A stretch of 64,000 bases of DNA from Streptomyces sp. SJL17-4 (GCF_036826855.1 NZ_CP104578.1:6111501-6175500); one strand, 5' to 3'. Positions 33,256 through 41,380 are shown, numbered from the stretch's first letter. Program-made: numbers and translations. Notes: generated by a model not told the origin, from the letters alone.

Positions 33256-34053
33256 ATGCCCGGAAACGTGACGCGAGCCTCGGCCGCCCTGCTGGCCCTC
33301 GGCGCGCTCGCGTACACCGCGTGGGCCCTCGAAGTCCTCGTCCGGACCGGGCTCGACCCCGTCCGGACGTACGTCTCCGAACTGGCGGCGTCGGACCAGC
33401 CGTTCGGCACCTTCTTCCGGGCCACGGATCTGGTGTCGGGGACGCTGGTCCTGGCGGGGGCCGTGCTGGGATGGGCGGGGACGAGGGGCGCCCGCCACGC
33501 CCGGACGCCGGAGACCGGTCCGCCGGAGGTCGGTCGTCCGGAGGTCGGTCCGTCGGAGGTCGGTCGTCCGGACGTCGGAGGCCGGGCCCGTCGGGTCCGC
33601 GAGCCCTGGGCGCTTCTCGGCTGGGGCGCGCTCGCCCTCTTCGGCGCCGCCACCGTCGCCGACTCGCGCCTCCCGCTCAGCTGCGCGGCGACCGCCGACC
33701 CCGAGTGCGCCCTGCGCGAGACCGCCGGGCTCGTGCCCGTCACCCATACGGCCCATGCCGTCAGTTCCGCTCTCGCCATGACCGGCGCCCTCGTCGCCCT
33801 CGTCGCCCTGACCGTGGCCGCCCGCCGGTACGGCCGCTGGCGGCCCCTCGCCCGTACGGGCCCGGTCATCGTCGCCCTGGAGCTCGCCGCCACCGTCTGG
33901 ACCCTCGCCGCCGTCGCCGCCTTCGAGGGAGGGAAGGGCACCTGGGCGCTCGGGGCCGGCCAGCGGCTCCAGGTGCTCCTGGTGGCGGTGTGGCTCGCGG
34001 TCCTGGCGTACTCCCTCGTGGCATCCCGGCCCACCCCCGAGGAGGCGCGATGA
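33256..34053 (+). CDS. DUF998-family integral membrane protein
   Basis: A 265-residue membrane protein with six predicted helices. The N-terminal part (LLALGALAYTAWALEVLVRTGLDP, then TYVSELAASDQPFG) is the DUF998 signature. Between helices 2 and 3 lies an insertion of about 20 residues made of a five-residue repeat (EVGRP/EVGPS) coded by four 15-bp DNA repeats at 33511-33570, which probably is a flexible loop. The stop overlaps the next start (ATGA). No enzymatic motif is seen; role unknown, possibly coupled to the hydrolase that follows. Confidence 0.85.
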   Translation: MPGNVTRASAALLALGALAYTAWALEVLVRTGLDPVRTYVSELAASDQPFGTFFRATDLVSGTLVLAGAVLGWAGTRGARHARTPETGPPEVGRPEVGPSEVGRPDVGGRARRVREPWALLGWGALALFGAATVADSRLPLSCAATADPECALRETAGLVPVTHTAHAVSSALAMTGALVALVALTVAARRYGRWRPLARTGPVIVALELAATVWTLAAVAAFEGGKGTWALGAGQRLQVLLVAVWLAVLAYSLVASRPTPEEAR

Positions 34054-34871
34054 CCGGAAGGCCGACCTTCGTACGGGTCGACGGCGTCGCCCACCACGTC
34101 GTCGTCGAGGGCTCAGGCCCCGTCTGCGTCCTGAGCGCGGGGCTCGGCATGAGCTGGTTCGACTGGGACCCGGTCGTCCCGCTCCTCGCCCCGCACCGTA
34201 CGGTCGTCCGCTTCGACCGCCCCGGACACGGCCTCTCCCAGCCCGCCACCGTCCCGCCCACCGCCGCCGGCGAGGCCCACCGGATCGCCGCCCTCCTCGA
34301 CGCGCTGGGGCTCCCCGGCCCCGCCACCGTCGTCGGTCACTCGATCGCCGGGTTCCACGCCGAGGCCTTCGCCCGGCTCCACCCGGACCGGACCACCGCG
34401 CTCGTGCTCGTGGACTCGTCGGTGGAGGAGCACCCCCGGGTGAGTACGTCCCCCGGGGCCGTCGTCCGGGTCCTCGGCGCCGTCCTGTCCGCCGCCGGCG
34501 TCCCGGCCGCCCTCGGCCCCGCCGTGCGCCGCGCGGCCGTACGCCACGACCCGGCCCCCACCGCCCTCGTCCACCGCGTCTACCGCACCTCACGCGTCCT
34601 GCGCGGCACCCTCTGGGAGAACGCCCACTACGGAGCCGTCGCCGCCGAACTCCTCGCCCTGCGCACCACGCACCCGCTCCCGCCGGGCCTCCCCGTCACC
34701 GTCCTCGCCGCCCCTGAGGGCTCGGCCCGCTGGGAACGGCGCCAACGCGCGCTGGCCCGACGGCTCGGCGCCCGCTACGAGGCGGCCGTGCCGTCGGGCC
34801 ATCTGGTCATGAAAGACCGCCCGGAAGCGGTCGCGACCGTGATCCTGCGATCCGGTCAGGAAGGCGCGTAG
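34050..34871 (+). CDS. Alpha/beta hydrolase
   Basis: A 273-residue soluble hydrolase. The oxyanion region GLGMSWFDWDPVVPLLAPH, the FDRPGHGLS strand, the nucleophile elbow VVGHSIAGFHAEAFA (Ser), VLVDSSVEEHP (acid candidate) and a late PSGHLVMKDRPE (catalytic His) form a complete triad. There is a helical cap between residues about 130 and 200. It overlaps the DUF998 gene by four bases (ATGA). Substrate unknown. The last codons and stop are the first copy of a 21-bp triplicated repeat. Confidence 0.9.
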   Translation: MTGRPTFVRVDGVAHHVVVEGSGPVCVLSAGLGMSWFDWDPVVPLLAPHRTVVRFDRPGHGLSQPATVPPTAAGEAHRIAALLDALGLPGPATVVGHSIAGFHAEAFARLHPDRTTALVLVDSSVEEHPRVSTSPGAVVRVLGAVLSAAGVPAALGPAVRRAAVRHDPAPTALVHRVYRTSRVLRGTLWENAHYGAVAAELLALRTTHPLPPGLPVTVLAAPEGSARWERRQRALARRLGARYEAAVPSGHLVMKDRPEAVATVILRSGQEGA

Positions 34872-34919
34872 ACGCTTCAGGAAAGCGCGTAGACGCTTCA
34901 GGAAGGCGCGTAGACGCTC
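34857..34919. repeat. 21-bp triplication across two convergent stop codons
   Basis: Three head-to-tail 21-bp units at 34857-34877, 34878-34898 and 34899-34919 differ at only two positions. Unit 1 supplies the last codons and TAG stop of the hydrolase; unit 3, read on the minus strand, supplies ESVYAPS and the adjoining bases give the TGA of the CBS gene. Confidence 0.95.
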
Positions 34920-35317
34920 TCGCAGAACCCCTTGAGCTGCTCGTCCGACAGATGCTGGGCCAGATCGGCCTCGCTGATCATGCCGACGAGCCGCTTCTCC
35001 TCGATGACGGGCAGCCGCCGGATCTGGTGGCTCTGCATCTCCTCCAGGACGGCGCCCACGTCCGCGTCCGACTCGACCCAGCGGGGGGTGCCCTTGGACA
35101 TCTCGCCGCAGGTGATCTTCGCCGGGTCGTGGCCCATGGCCACACAGCCGACCACGATGTCGCGGTCCGTGATGATGCCGCAGAGCCGTTCGTTCTCGTC
35201 GGCGACGGGCAGCGCGCCGACGTTCAGGTTGCGCATCAGCTGCGCGGCGCGGTCGAGCGTCTCGTGTGCCGGGATCCACTGGGCCCCGGGGTGCATGATG
35301 TCCTTCGCCGTGGTCAT
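34898..35317 (-). CDS. CBS-domain pair protein
   Basis: A 139-residue protein made of two CBS domains (a Bateman module): AKDIMHPGAQWIPAHETLDRAA with LPVADENERLCGIITDRDIV, and ITCGEMSKGTPRWVESDADV with LPVIEEKRLVGMISEADLA. It has no effector domain, so it probably senses adenine nucleotides and acts on a partner. The C-terminus GFCESVYAPS is encoded by the third unit of the 21-bp repeat and may have been altered by it. The upstream spacer contains a terminator and a 27-bp repeat. Confidence 0.92.
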   Translation of the reverse strand: MTTAKDIMHPGAQWIPAHETLDRAAQLMRNLNVGALPVADENERLCGIITDRDIVVGCVAMGHDPAKITCGEMSKGTPRWVESDADVGAVLEEMQSHQIRRLPVIEEKRLVGMISEADLAQHLSDEQLKGFCESVYAPS

Positions 35318-35385
35318 GGGGTGCGTACCTTTCGTCGAACGTGGTCACACGTACGTCCCCGAGCCCACTCATTCTCGGCGTACGG

Positions 35386-35466
35386 GCCGACCGCCGCGAC
35401 TTGTCGGCGCCCGCCGACCGCCGCGACTTGTCGGCGCACGCCGACCGCCGCGACCTGTCGGCTTAC
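35386..35466. repeat. Three 27-bp tandem repeats upstream of the CBS gene
   Basis: Units at 35386, 35413 and 35440, beginning GCCGACCGCCGCGAC and ending with TCGGC plus four bases, differ at three or four positions. Each contains GCCGAC and TTGTCGGC, so every unit can form a small hairpin. Confidence 0.9.
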
Positions 35467-35470
35467 GACA

Positions 35471-35504
35471 CGGCCCCCGCGACCGCGGCGGGTCACGGGG
35501 GCCG
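35471..35504 (-). terminator. Stem-loop after the DUF3105-DUF305 operon
   Basis: CGGCCCCCGCGACC and GGTCACGGGGGCCG pair over 14 bp with a single mismatch and a six-base loop. It is 22 bases after the DUF305 stop on the minus strand. Confidence 0.8.
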
Positions 35505-35525
35505 AGGGGTCACCGACCCGAGCCG

Positions 35526-36215
35526 TCAGGCGCCACGCTTCCTGAGCATGTCCGCCATCAGCAGCATCTCGGACTTCTGGGCGTCGACCATGCCCTGTGC
35601 GAGATTGCGCTCGATGTCCACCGAGCACTTCTGGACACAGCCCTCGGCCATGTGGACCCCGCCCCTGTGGTGCTCGGTCATGAGCTTCAGGTACAGGACC
35701 TCGGCCTCGCGGCCGCTCGCCTGGCGCAACTCGTCCAGCTGGGCGTCGGTCGCCATGCCCGGCATGAGCGCCCCGTCGAGCGGACCGGTGTCGCCCGAGC
35801 CGCCCATGCCCATCCAGGTCATCGGCTCGACGCCGGACTCGATCTTGGGCAGCCCCCACAGGTCGAGCCAGCCGAGCATCATGCCCCGCTGGTTGGCCTG
35901 GGTGTTGGCGATGTCGTACGCGAGACGGCGCACCTCCTCGTCCTGGGTGCGGTCCCGGACGATGAACGACATCTCGACGGCCTGCTGGTGGTGGACGGCC
36001 ATGTCCCGGGCGAAGCCGGCGTCCGCGGAGAGCGAGGTGGGCGTACGCGGCGCCTCCTCGCGCTCGGCGGAGGCGACGGTGACGGCGCCCCCGGCGAACA
36101 GCAGGGCGAGCGCGACGGCGGTGATCGCCGCCCACTGCGTCCGGTTCGGCCGCCGGGACGGAGCCGTCGGTACGTCGTAGCCGTCGTCGTCGCTGTCCTC
36201 GCCGACCCGGCTCAC
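35526..36215 (-). CDS. DUF305-family membrane-anchored protein
   Basis: A 229-residue protein with one N-terminal membrane helix (WAAITAVALALLFAGGAVTV) after an acidic cytoplasmic tail (DSDDDGYD). The extracytoplasmic part contains the DUF305 histidine motifs FARDMAVHHQQAVEMS and LMTEHHRGGVHMAE, a ferritin-like arrangement, plus two cysteines in EGCVQKCS and a Met-rich loop (WMGMGGSGDTG, MPGMA), which suggest metal binding, possibly copper. GTG start at 36215 overlaps the DUF3105 stop as GTGA, so the two are co-translated. Confidence 0.9.
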   Translation of the reverse strand: MSRVGEDSDDDGYDVPTAPSRRPNRTQWAAITAVALALLFAGGAVTVASAEREEAPRTPTSLSADAGFARDMAVHHQQAVEMSFIVRDRTQDEEVRRLAYDIANTQANQRGMMLGWLDLWGLPKIESGVEPMTWMGMGGSGDTGPLDGALMPGMATDAQLDELRQASGREAEVLYLKLMTEHHRGGVHMAEGCVQKCSVDIERNLAQGMVDAQKSEMLLMADMLRKRGA

Positions 36216-36859
36216 TGGCCGATCCCGCCGGTGCAGGCGGCGCCCGGCTCGGGGGTCTGCGGGCCCTGGACGTACTTGGTGAAGAAGGCGTCGATGCGGG
36301 GGTCGCTCGCGTTGTCCACGGTGACCTGCTTGCCCCACGCGGACAGCATGATGGCGCCGGTCTGGTCGTCCACGGGGCTCATCAGCGTGTACTGGGTCTT
36401 GCCGACCTTGTCCTCGAGCTTCTTCACGTCGTCGGCGGCGGCCTTCTTGTTGTACGTCACCCAGACGGCGCCGTGCTCGAGGGAGTGCACGGCGTTCACC
36501 TCGGAGATGGCCTTCTTGTAGACGACGCCGTCGCAGTTCATCCAGACCGGGTGGTGGTCACCGCCGACCGGCGGCTTCATCTCGTACTTCACGGCCGTCT
36601 CGACGTGGTTGCGGCCGAGCTTCTTGGCGTCCCAGGACTTCTCGGCGGCGATCGGGGCCTTCGCGGCCGCGTCCTTCTTGTCCTGCTCGTCGGACTTCTT
36701 CATCAGTACGAAGGTGCCGAAGCCGACGAGGCCGAGGACGACGACGCCCGAGATGCCGATCGTGATGAAGCGGTTGCGGCGCTCACGGGCCTGCTCGGCG
36801 CGGCGCATCTCCTCTATTCGGGCGCGGCGGTCGGCGTTGGCGGAGCTCTTGGCGGCCAT
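36212..36859 (-). CDS. DUF3105-family membrane-anchored protein
   Basis: A 215-residue protein. The charged N-terminus (RRARIEEMRRAEQARERRNR) precedes one membrane helix (FITIGISGVVVLGLVGFGTFVL). The extracytoplasmic DUF3105 domain has PPVGGDHHPVWMNCDGVVY, VHSLEHGAVWVTY and a Cys near the C-terminus (GAACTGG), a histidine/cysteine-rich pattern that may bind metal. First of a two-gene operon with DUF305, a pairing that recurs in actinobacteria. Function unknown; copper handling is a reasonable guess only. Confidence 0.9.
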   Translation of the reverse strand: MAAKSSANADRRARIEEMRRAEQARERRNRFITIGISGVVVLGLVGFGTFVLMKKSDEQDKKDAAAKAPIAAEKSWDAKKLGRNHVETAVKYEMKPPVGGDHHPVWMNCDGVVYKKAISEVNAVHSLEHGAVWVTYNKKAAADDVKKLEDKVGKTQYTLMSPVDDQTGAIMLSAWGKQVTVDNASDPRIDAFFTKYVQGPQTPEPGAACTGGIGQ

Positions 36860-36933
36860 GGTGATGTCGTCCTTCTTCAGGGATGGGGATGGAGTTCGGG
36901 GGTGGACGTGCGGGGGCGGGACGCCCGCCGCCG

Positions 36934-37371
36934 CTACGTCCGGAGAACTTGAAGGACGTGCAGATCCGGCGCGCGCGGCCGGACGCCGGAGCGGCGCGCG
37001 GCGCCGTCACCGGACGGCGGCTCGAAGCGCGGGAGCCCGTCGGCCGCGTGCAGCGGCGGATCGAGCGGGGGCGCGCTGAGCACCGCGGGGGAGAGCGAGG
37101 GGAAGAGGGAGCAGCCACCGCGGTCGTACGGGCAGATGTACTCGACGACGGGGCCGGCGGCCGCGCGGGTGGTGGCCGCGCGGGTGGCGGCCGTGGAACC
37201 GGTGGCCGTGGAGCCGCTCGCCGTCTCCGCCCCGGCCCCCGCGTGATGGTTCTCGGGACCCGACCCGGCGCCCAGACAGAAGAAGAGCGCGGCGAGGAGC
37301 GTCGCCACGGCACTCACCAGTGCCATGGGACGCGCGTGCTGGGACGGGCGTACGAGCCGTGTGGCCCCCAT
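36934..37371 (-). CDS. Small exported protein upstream of the DUF3105-DUF305 pair
   Basis: A 145-residue protein with a signal-anchor (ALVSAVATLLAALFFCLGAG) and a low-complexity Ala/Thr stretch (the codons for TRAATTRAAAG repeat gcgcgggtggtggcc-like DNA). The region CPYDRGGCSLFPSLSPAVLSAPPLD, with two cysteines, and the C-terminus DLHVLQVLRT look conserved in Streptomyces as far as I recall. It lies 74 bases upstream of, and on the same strand as, DUF3105. Function unknown. It may be a small metallo-secretory partner of the pair. Confidence 0.65.
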   Translation of the reverse strand: MGATRLVRPSQHARPMALVSAVATLLAALFFCLGAGSGPENHHAGAGAETASGSTATGSTAATRAATTRAAAGPVVEYICPYDRGGCSLFPSLSPAVLSAPPLDPPLHAADGLPRFEPPSGDGAARRSGVRPRAPDLHVLQVLRT

Positions 37372-37619
37372 GGGCGCAGATCGTAGTGGGCGCGGAGGCT
37401 CTGTGGGCCGAACGGGGTACCACTCGGTACCGACGGGTGGGCGGCGGAGGGGCGAACGGGCACCCGGACGCCGACCTTCCCGCGTTACCTGAGTCACACC
37501 CGAGCAGGCACTATGGGTGTGCAACGTGCGCGAAACCATGTGGTGGGATGCTCAGGTGCCCCCCGATGTGCTCGAGGCGGTGGGAGCAGGCGGCCTGACC
37601 AGCGAGGATGGGTGTGGAA

Positions 37620-38981
37620 ATGGACAAGCAGCAGGAATTTGTGCTCCGTACGCTCGAGGAGCGCGACATCCGCTTCGTACGTCTGTGGTTCACCGACGTG
37701 CTCGGCTTCCTCAAGTCGGTGGCCGTGGCGCCCGCCGAGCTTGAGCAGGCCTTCGACGAGGGCATCGGGTTCGACGGCTCCGCGATCGAGGGCTTCGCCC
37801 GCGTGTACGAGTCGGACATGATCGCCAAGCCGGATCCGGGGACGTTCCAGATCCTGCCGTGGCGGGCCGAGGCGCCGGGGACGGCGCGGATGTTCTGCGA
37901 CATCCTGATGCCGGACGGCTCGCCGTCCTTCGCGGACCCGCGGTACGTCCTGAAGCGGGCGCTGGCCAAGACCTCGGACCTGGGCTTCACCTTCTACACC
38001 CACCCCGAGATCGAGTTCTTCCTCCTCAAGGACAAGCCGCTCGACGGCACCCGCCCCACCCCGGCGGACAACTCGGGGTACTTCGACCACACCCCGCAGA
38101 ACGTGGGCATGGACTTCCGCCGCCAGGCGATCACGATGCTCGAATCGATGGGCATCTCGGTGGAGTTCAGCCACCACGAGGGCGCGCCGGGCCAGCAGGA
38201 GATCGACCTCCGCTACGCCGACGCCCTCTCCACGGCGGACAACATCATGACCTTCCGCCTCGTCATGAAGCAGGTGGCGCTGGAGCAGGGCGTGCAGGCC
38301 ACGTTCATGCCGAAGCCGTTCTCGGACTACCCGGGCTCGGGCATGCACACCCACCTCTCCCTCTTCGAGGGCGACCGGAACGCGTTCTACGAGTCGGGCG
38401 CCGAATACCAACTGTCCAAGGTCGGACGCTCGTTCATCGCGGGCCTGCTGAAGCACGCGGGCGAGATCTCCGCCGTGACGAACCAGTGGGTCAACTCGTA
38501 CAAGCGCATCTGGGGCGGCTCGTCCCGCACGGCGGGCTCGGGCGGCGAGGCTCCCTCGTACATCTGCTGGGGCCACAACAACCGCTCGGCCCTGATCCGC
38601 GTCCCCATGTACAAGCCGGGCAAGACGGGCTCCTCCCGCGTCGAGGTCCGCTCCATCGACTCGGGCGCGAACCCCTACCTCACCTACGCGGTCCTGCTCG
38701 CCGCCGGCCTCAAGGGCATCGAAGAGGGCTACGAACTCCCGGCCGGCGCCGACGACGACGTCTGGGCCCTCTCGGACGCGGAGCGCCGGGCGATGGGCAT
38801 CGAACCGCTCCCGCAGAACCTGGGAGAGGCGATCGCCCTGATGGAGAAGAGCGAACTGGTGGCGGAGACGCTGGGAGAGCACGTCTTCGACTTCTTCCTC
38901 CGCAACAAGAAGCAGGAGTGGGAGGAGTACCGCTCCGAGGTCACCGCCTTCGAGCTCCGCAAGAACCTGCCGGTGCTGTAG
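37620..38981 (+). CDS. glnA2: Glutamine synthetase-like enzyme GlnA2
   Basis: A 453-residue type I glutamine-synthetase-like enzyme. Hallmarks: FDGSAIEGFARVYESDM, PEIEFFLL, MPKPFSDYPGSGMHTHLSL, NRSALIRVP and SIDSGANPYLTYAVLLAAGL. In S. coelicolor the equivalent GlnA2 acts as a gamma-glutamylpolyamine synthetase rather than the main glutamine synthetase. The usual adenylylation motif around Tyr (DLYxLxPEE) is replaced by DDDVWALSDAER, so GlnE is unlikely to modify it. The ATG at 37620 is preferred over that at 37608 because GlnA2 proteins start MDKQQEFVLRTL. The last 33 bp of the gene recur at 41303-41335. Confidence 0.93.
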   Translation: MDKQQEFVLRTLEERDIRFVRLWFTDVLGFLKSVAVAPAELEQAFDEGIGFDGSAIEGFARVYESDMIAKPDPGTFQILPWRAEAPGTARMFCDILMPDGSPSFADPRYVLKRALAKTSDLGFTFYTHPEIEFFLLKDKPLDGTRPTPADNSGYFDHTPQNVGMDFRRQAITMLESMGISVEFSHHEGAPGQQEIDLRYADALSTADNIMTFRLVMKQVALEQGVQATFMPKPFSDYPGSGMHTHLSLFEGDRNAFYESGAEYQLSKVGRSFIAGLLKHAGEISAVTNQWVNSYKRIWGGSSRTAGSGGEAPSYICWGHNNRSALIRVPMYKPGKTGSSRVEVRSIDSGANPYLTYAVLLAAGLKGIEEGYELPAGADDDVWALSDAERRAMGIEPLPQNLGEAIALMEKSELVAETLGEHVFDFFLRNKKQEWEEYRSEVTAFELRKNLPVL

Positions 38982-38985
38982 GGGC
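38953..38985. repeat. Left 33-bp direct repeat (att-like), glnA2 3' end
   Basis: From AGCTCCGCAAGAACCTGCCG through the TAG stop to GGGGC, this 33-bp segment is identical to 41303-41335. It encodes the conserved GlnA2 C-terminus LRKNLPVL, so this copy is native, or a restored gene end after integration. Confidence 0.95.
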
Positions 38986-39403
38986 ACGTCAGAAGCAGTA
39001 CGACCCTGACGCGAGGGTTTGGGCCGGCGGCGGACTGCCGGCGGCCCAGCCCCGTTCCGGTCGCCCTGGGCCGTCTGCGGGCCGTCCGACGTCGAGGGAG
39101 GCCCTGTGCACGCCGTCGACGGTCCGCCGAGCGCGCGCCACCGAGCGCGCCTCCGCAGGTTGCCGCAGCGCTATGCGAAGCTGCCCGCACACCGGACGTC
39201 GGAGGAGCCCGTCCCGCCGACTGCGCGCCGCCGGCGGCGTTCGCAGCTCGCCCTCGTCCGGCACGTCCCCCACCCGTGCCGGATCGGCATGGACCGCTGG
39301 GGGGCCCTGCCCTTAGCCTGACCGTCGTTCGAAGATCAACGTGTCGGGCGGGTCTCCGGAACGCCGCTCGCAGGGGGTGTGCCATGCACGGTAGGGGGAG
39401 CGT
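38986..39403. other. 418-bp leading part of the insertion, no recognised gene
   Basis: Between glnA2 and the PQQ gene. Open frames exist on both strands (for example 39019-39321 plus) but have no RBS, no family resemblance and arginine/proline-rich composition. GGGCCG...CGGCCC around 39028-39054 could be a weak terminator for glnA2. Nothing else is seen. Confidence 0.6.
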
Positions 39404-40765
39404 GTGACGTCAGGCAGAGCAGGGCTCATGAAGGCGCTGGCGGTGATCGGGCTCGTACTTGGGGTGATCGGGTCCATCACCGCCTGGTTCCTGTCATTCG
39501 AGGGGTACCTGCCCGGCGACTCCATGGTGCGGACCTGGGCCACCGCGAAGGACCGGCCCAGCGATGGCAAGGCCAACGGCAGTTGGGTCGTCGGGGACGT
39601 CGCCGTCCGCAGCCGGTTCGATGCGGTGACCGGTTTCGGCATCGCCGACGGGCAGGACGGGAAGAAGCTCTGGGAGTTCGTACCGCCCGGCCGCGCCCAG
39701 ATCTGCGGGAGCGCGCGTCGTGCGGACGAGGGGGTCCTCCTGGTCGCGTACGGCACGGAGAGCAGTGCCACCAGCGGCGGGAGCGGCACGCCCGCCTCGC
39801 CGGGCAAGGGCAAGGGTTGCTCGGCCGTCCTTGCCTTCGACGTGAAGGACGGGCGGGAGCTGTGGAGCGTCCCGCGGACCGTGTCGGACGGCCGGTTCCC
39901 CGGGGACGGATTCCTCGATGCGGAGGGCGGCCTGGCATTGATCCACGACGAACGGACCGAGCAGGAGGTGCGGACGCCGGGTGGCAACCGTTCCCTGCGC
40001 GCCCTCGACCTCCGCACGGGCAAGGCCCGTTGGACGGCGGCCGTTCCCAGCGCGTGCGGGGTGAGGGACACGTTCGTGGGCAAGGAACAGGTCCAGGCTG
40101 TCCTGGCCTGCGGTGGGGAGGACGCGGACGCCCCGGGCTCCGGCAGCGGCGGGGACGTCGAGCTGATGGCGGCGGCCTTCGATCGCGGCACCGGCGCCCT
40201 GAAGTGGAACGTTCCCATCGATGCCCGTCGCCCCGTGTTGAGGGATTCCAGCGTGGTCATCGAGTCGGCCGACCCCTTCGTCCTGAGGGTCGTGCGGTCC
40301 TCGAACGGCAACTCGGGCGAGGCGACGGGCGCGTTCGTCTCCTTCGGCCAGGACGGGCGTCCTCGGTCGAGCATCGAGCTCAGCGGCGACTACGGCCAGA
40401 TCGACGCGGCGGAGGTCGCCGGCGAGCGGATGTACGCGCTGGCGTGGACCTATCACAAGGGACGGCACTACCGGCTGGTCGCCTTCGATCTGAAGACCGG
40501 CGAAGAGGTGTGGAACGACGAGTTGGACGAGCCCGCCGCCGGACTGGCCGTGCGGGGCGACCGGGTCAACGTGCTCTGCGAGTGGTCGACCCAGTCCAGC
40601 GCCATCACCGAGCTGCTCGTGTACGACGCCGGCAACGGTGAGGAACTCGACGAGCGCCATTTCCGTGAGGAAGCGCCCAGCGGCTACTTCTTCGAGCACG
40701 ACGGGCGGATCATCGTCGCCGGGGCGGCTGGCGACCATGCCTTCACCGCGTTCGAGCGCTGGTGA
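39404..40765 (+). CDS. Membrane-anchored PQQ-type beta-propeller protein
   Basis: A 453-residue protein. One N-terminal membrane helix (KALAVIGLVLGVIGSITAWFL) anchors an extracytoplasmic domain with repeated PQQ/WD-like blades: DGKKLWEFVPP, LAFDVKDGRELWSVPR, RALDLRTGKARWTAAV, AAFDRGTGALKWNVPI, VAFDLKTGEEVWNDEL. Such propellers are usually scaffolds or sensor domains; no enzyme motif is seen and it lacks a kinase domain. Start GTG at 39404 with GGGGGAG five bases upstream. It is the only intact gene in the insertion; base composition is slightly less extreme than its neighbours. Function unknown. Confidence 0.85.
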   Translation: MTSGRAGLMKALAVIGLVLGVIGSITAWFLSFEGYLPGDSMVRTWATAKDRPSDGKANGSWVVGDVAVRSRFDAVTGFGIADGQDGKKLWEFVPPGRAQICGSARRADEGVLLVAYGTESSATSGGSGTPASPGKGKGCSAVLAFDVKDGRELWSVPRTVSDGRFPGDGFLDAEGGLALIHDERTEQEVRTPGGNRSLRALDLRTGKARWTAAVPSACGVRDTFVGKEQVQAVLACGGEDADAPGSGSGGDVELMAAAFDRGTGALKWNVPIDARRPVLRDSSVVIESADPFVLRVVRSSNGNSGEATGAFVSFGQDGRPRSSIELSGDYGQIDAAEVAGERMYALAWTYHKGRHYRLVAFDLKTGEEVWNDELDEPAAGLAVRGDRVNVLCEWSTQSSAITELLVYDAGNGEELDERHFREEAPSGYFFEHDGRIIVAGAAGDHAFTAFERW

Positions 40766-40896
40766 GCCGATAGCTGTTTCCTGCCGCAAGACAGGCCGCC
40801 CGGCCGAGGCGCGGGTCGTCGACCTCGACGAGGACGACTGCCGCTGAACTCCAGTTGCCCGGCCGGTCACGGTCCGCCGGCGCGCGGCGGTGCGCC

Positions 40897-41302
40897 GGGC
40901 GGCCGAGCCTTGATACGCCTTGTCCGCCCAACATCTGAGTCCTGCTTCGGTGAGGGCTTCGGTGATCCCGTGCTGTCGCGCGGCGGTCAGGTCGTGAGTC
41001 GAGCCGGGCGGAGCCGGCGAGGCCCAGAGCAGCCGTCCGAACGGATCGGTCAGGACCTGCACGTTCATGCCGTGACGCTTGTGCTTCCCGGAGTAATAGG
41101 GGGTGTCGGCGGCGATGCGGTCGATCGGCAGCAGGGTGCCATCGAGGATGACGAACGCTTCTCCCGGATCGTCCGCATCGCCTCGGCCAGGGACGCGGCG
41201 AGGGTAGACAGGGCCTCGACGGCTTCACGTGTGTAGCGGTAGACGGTCGCGATCCCGATGCCGAACCCGGCGGCCAGTTGGGCGTAGGTGTCACCGCACC
41301 GC
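40897..41302 (-). pseudogene. Truncated, frameshifted IS5-type transposase
   Basis: Read on the minus strand, the first frame gives RCGDTYAQLAAGFGIGIATV and YRYTREAVEALSTLAASLAEA, the HTH part of IS5-family transposases. Near 41160 a one-base deletion changes frame, and the protein continues as FVILDGTLLPIDRIAADTPY, GKHKRHGMNVQVLTDPFGRL, GSTHDLTAARQHGITEALTE and CWADKAYQG, with two catalytic Asp. The part carrying the catalytic Glu is missing after 40897, as is the normal N-terminus beyond the 33-bp repeat. Dead gene. Confidence 0.85.
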
Positions 41303-41335
41303 AGCTCCGCAAGAACCTGCCGGTGCTGTAGGGGC
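41303..41335. repeat. Right 33-bp direct repeat (att-like)
   Basis: Exact copy of 38953-38985, the glnA2 3' end including its stop codon. Read on the minus strand it stays open (LQHRQVLAEL) and runs straight into the transposase frame, so the element and the host sequence are fused here. Confidence 0.95.
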
Positions 41336-41380
41336 GTTAAATCCGTTGCCCGGGGCGGTGGGTCCGTTCAGACTGCCCCG

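Larger units (their letters stand above)
38986..41302. mobile_element. 2.3-kb insertion between 33-bp repeats at the glnA2 3' end
   Basis: The segment between the two 33-bp repeats carries one intact gene (PQQ-propeller membrane protein) and a frameshifted, truncated IS5-type transposase at its right end. Removing it with one repeat would place glnA2 directly before the GNAT gene. No integrase or terminal inverted repeats are visible, so it is a decayed or non-autonomous element, or the product of recombination between short homologies. Confidence 0.65.

Noticed and set aside
29854..35466. Possible CRISPR arrays among the short tandem repeats
   Set aside because: Units follow each other without unique spacers, vary in length and have no cas genes nearby.
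37372..37619. GlnR box upstream of glnA2 (GTTAC near 37484)
   Set aside because: Only one half-site is seen; the second GAAAC-like half is not at the expected spacing, so I do not call it.
38989..39273. Minus-strand frame of 94 residues at the same place
   Set aside because: No start context and overlaps the plus-strand frame; nothing supports either.
39019..39321. Open frame of 100 residues in the left part of the insertion
   Set aside because: No RBS, Arg/Pro-rich, no recognisable family; kept as unassigned spacer.
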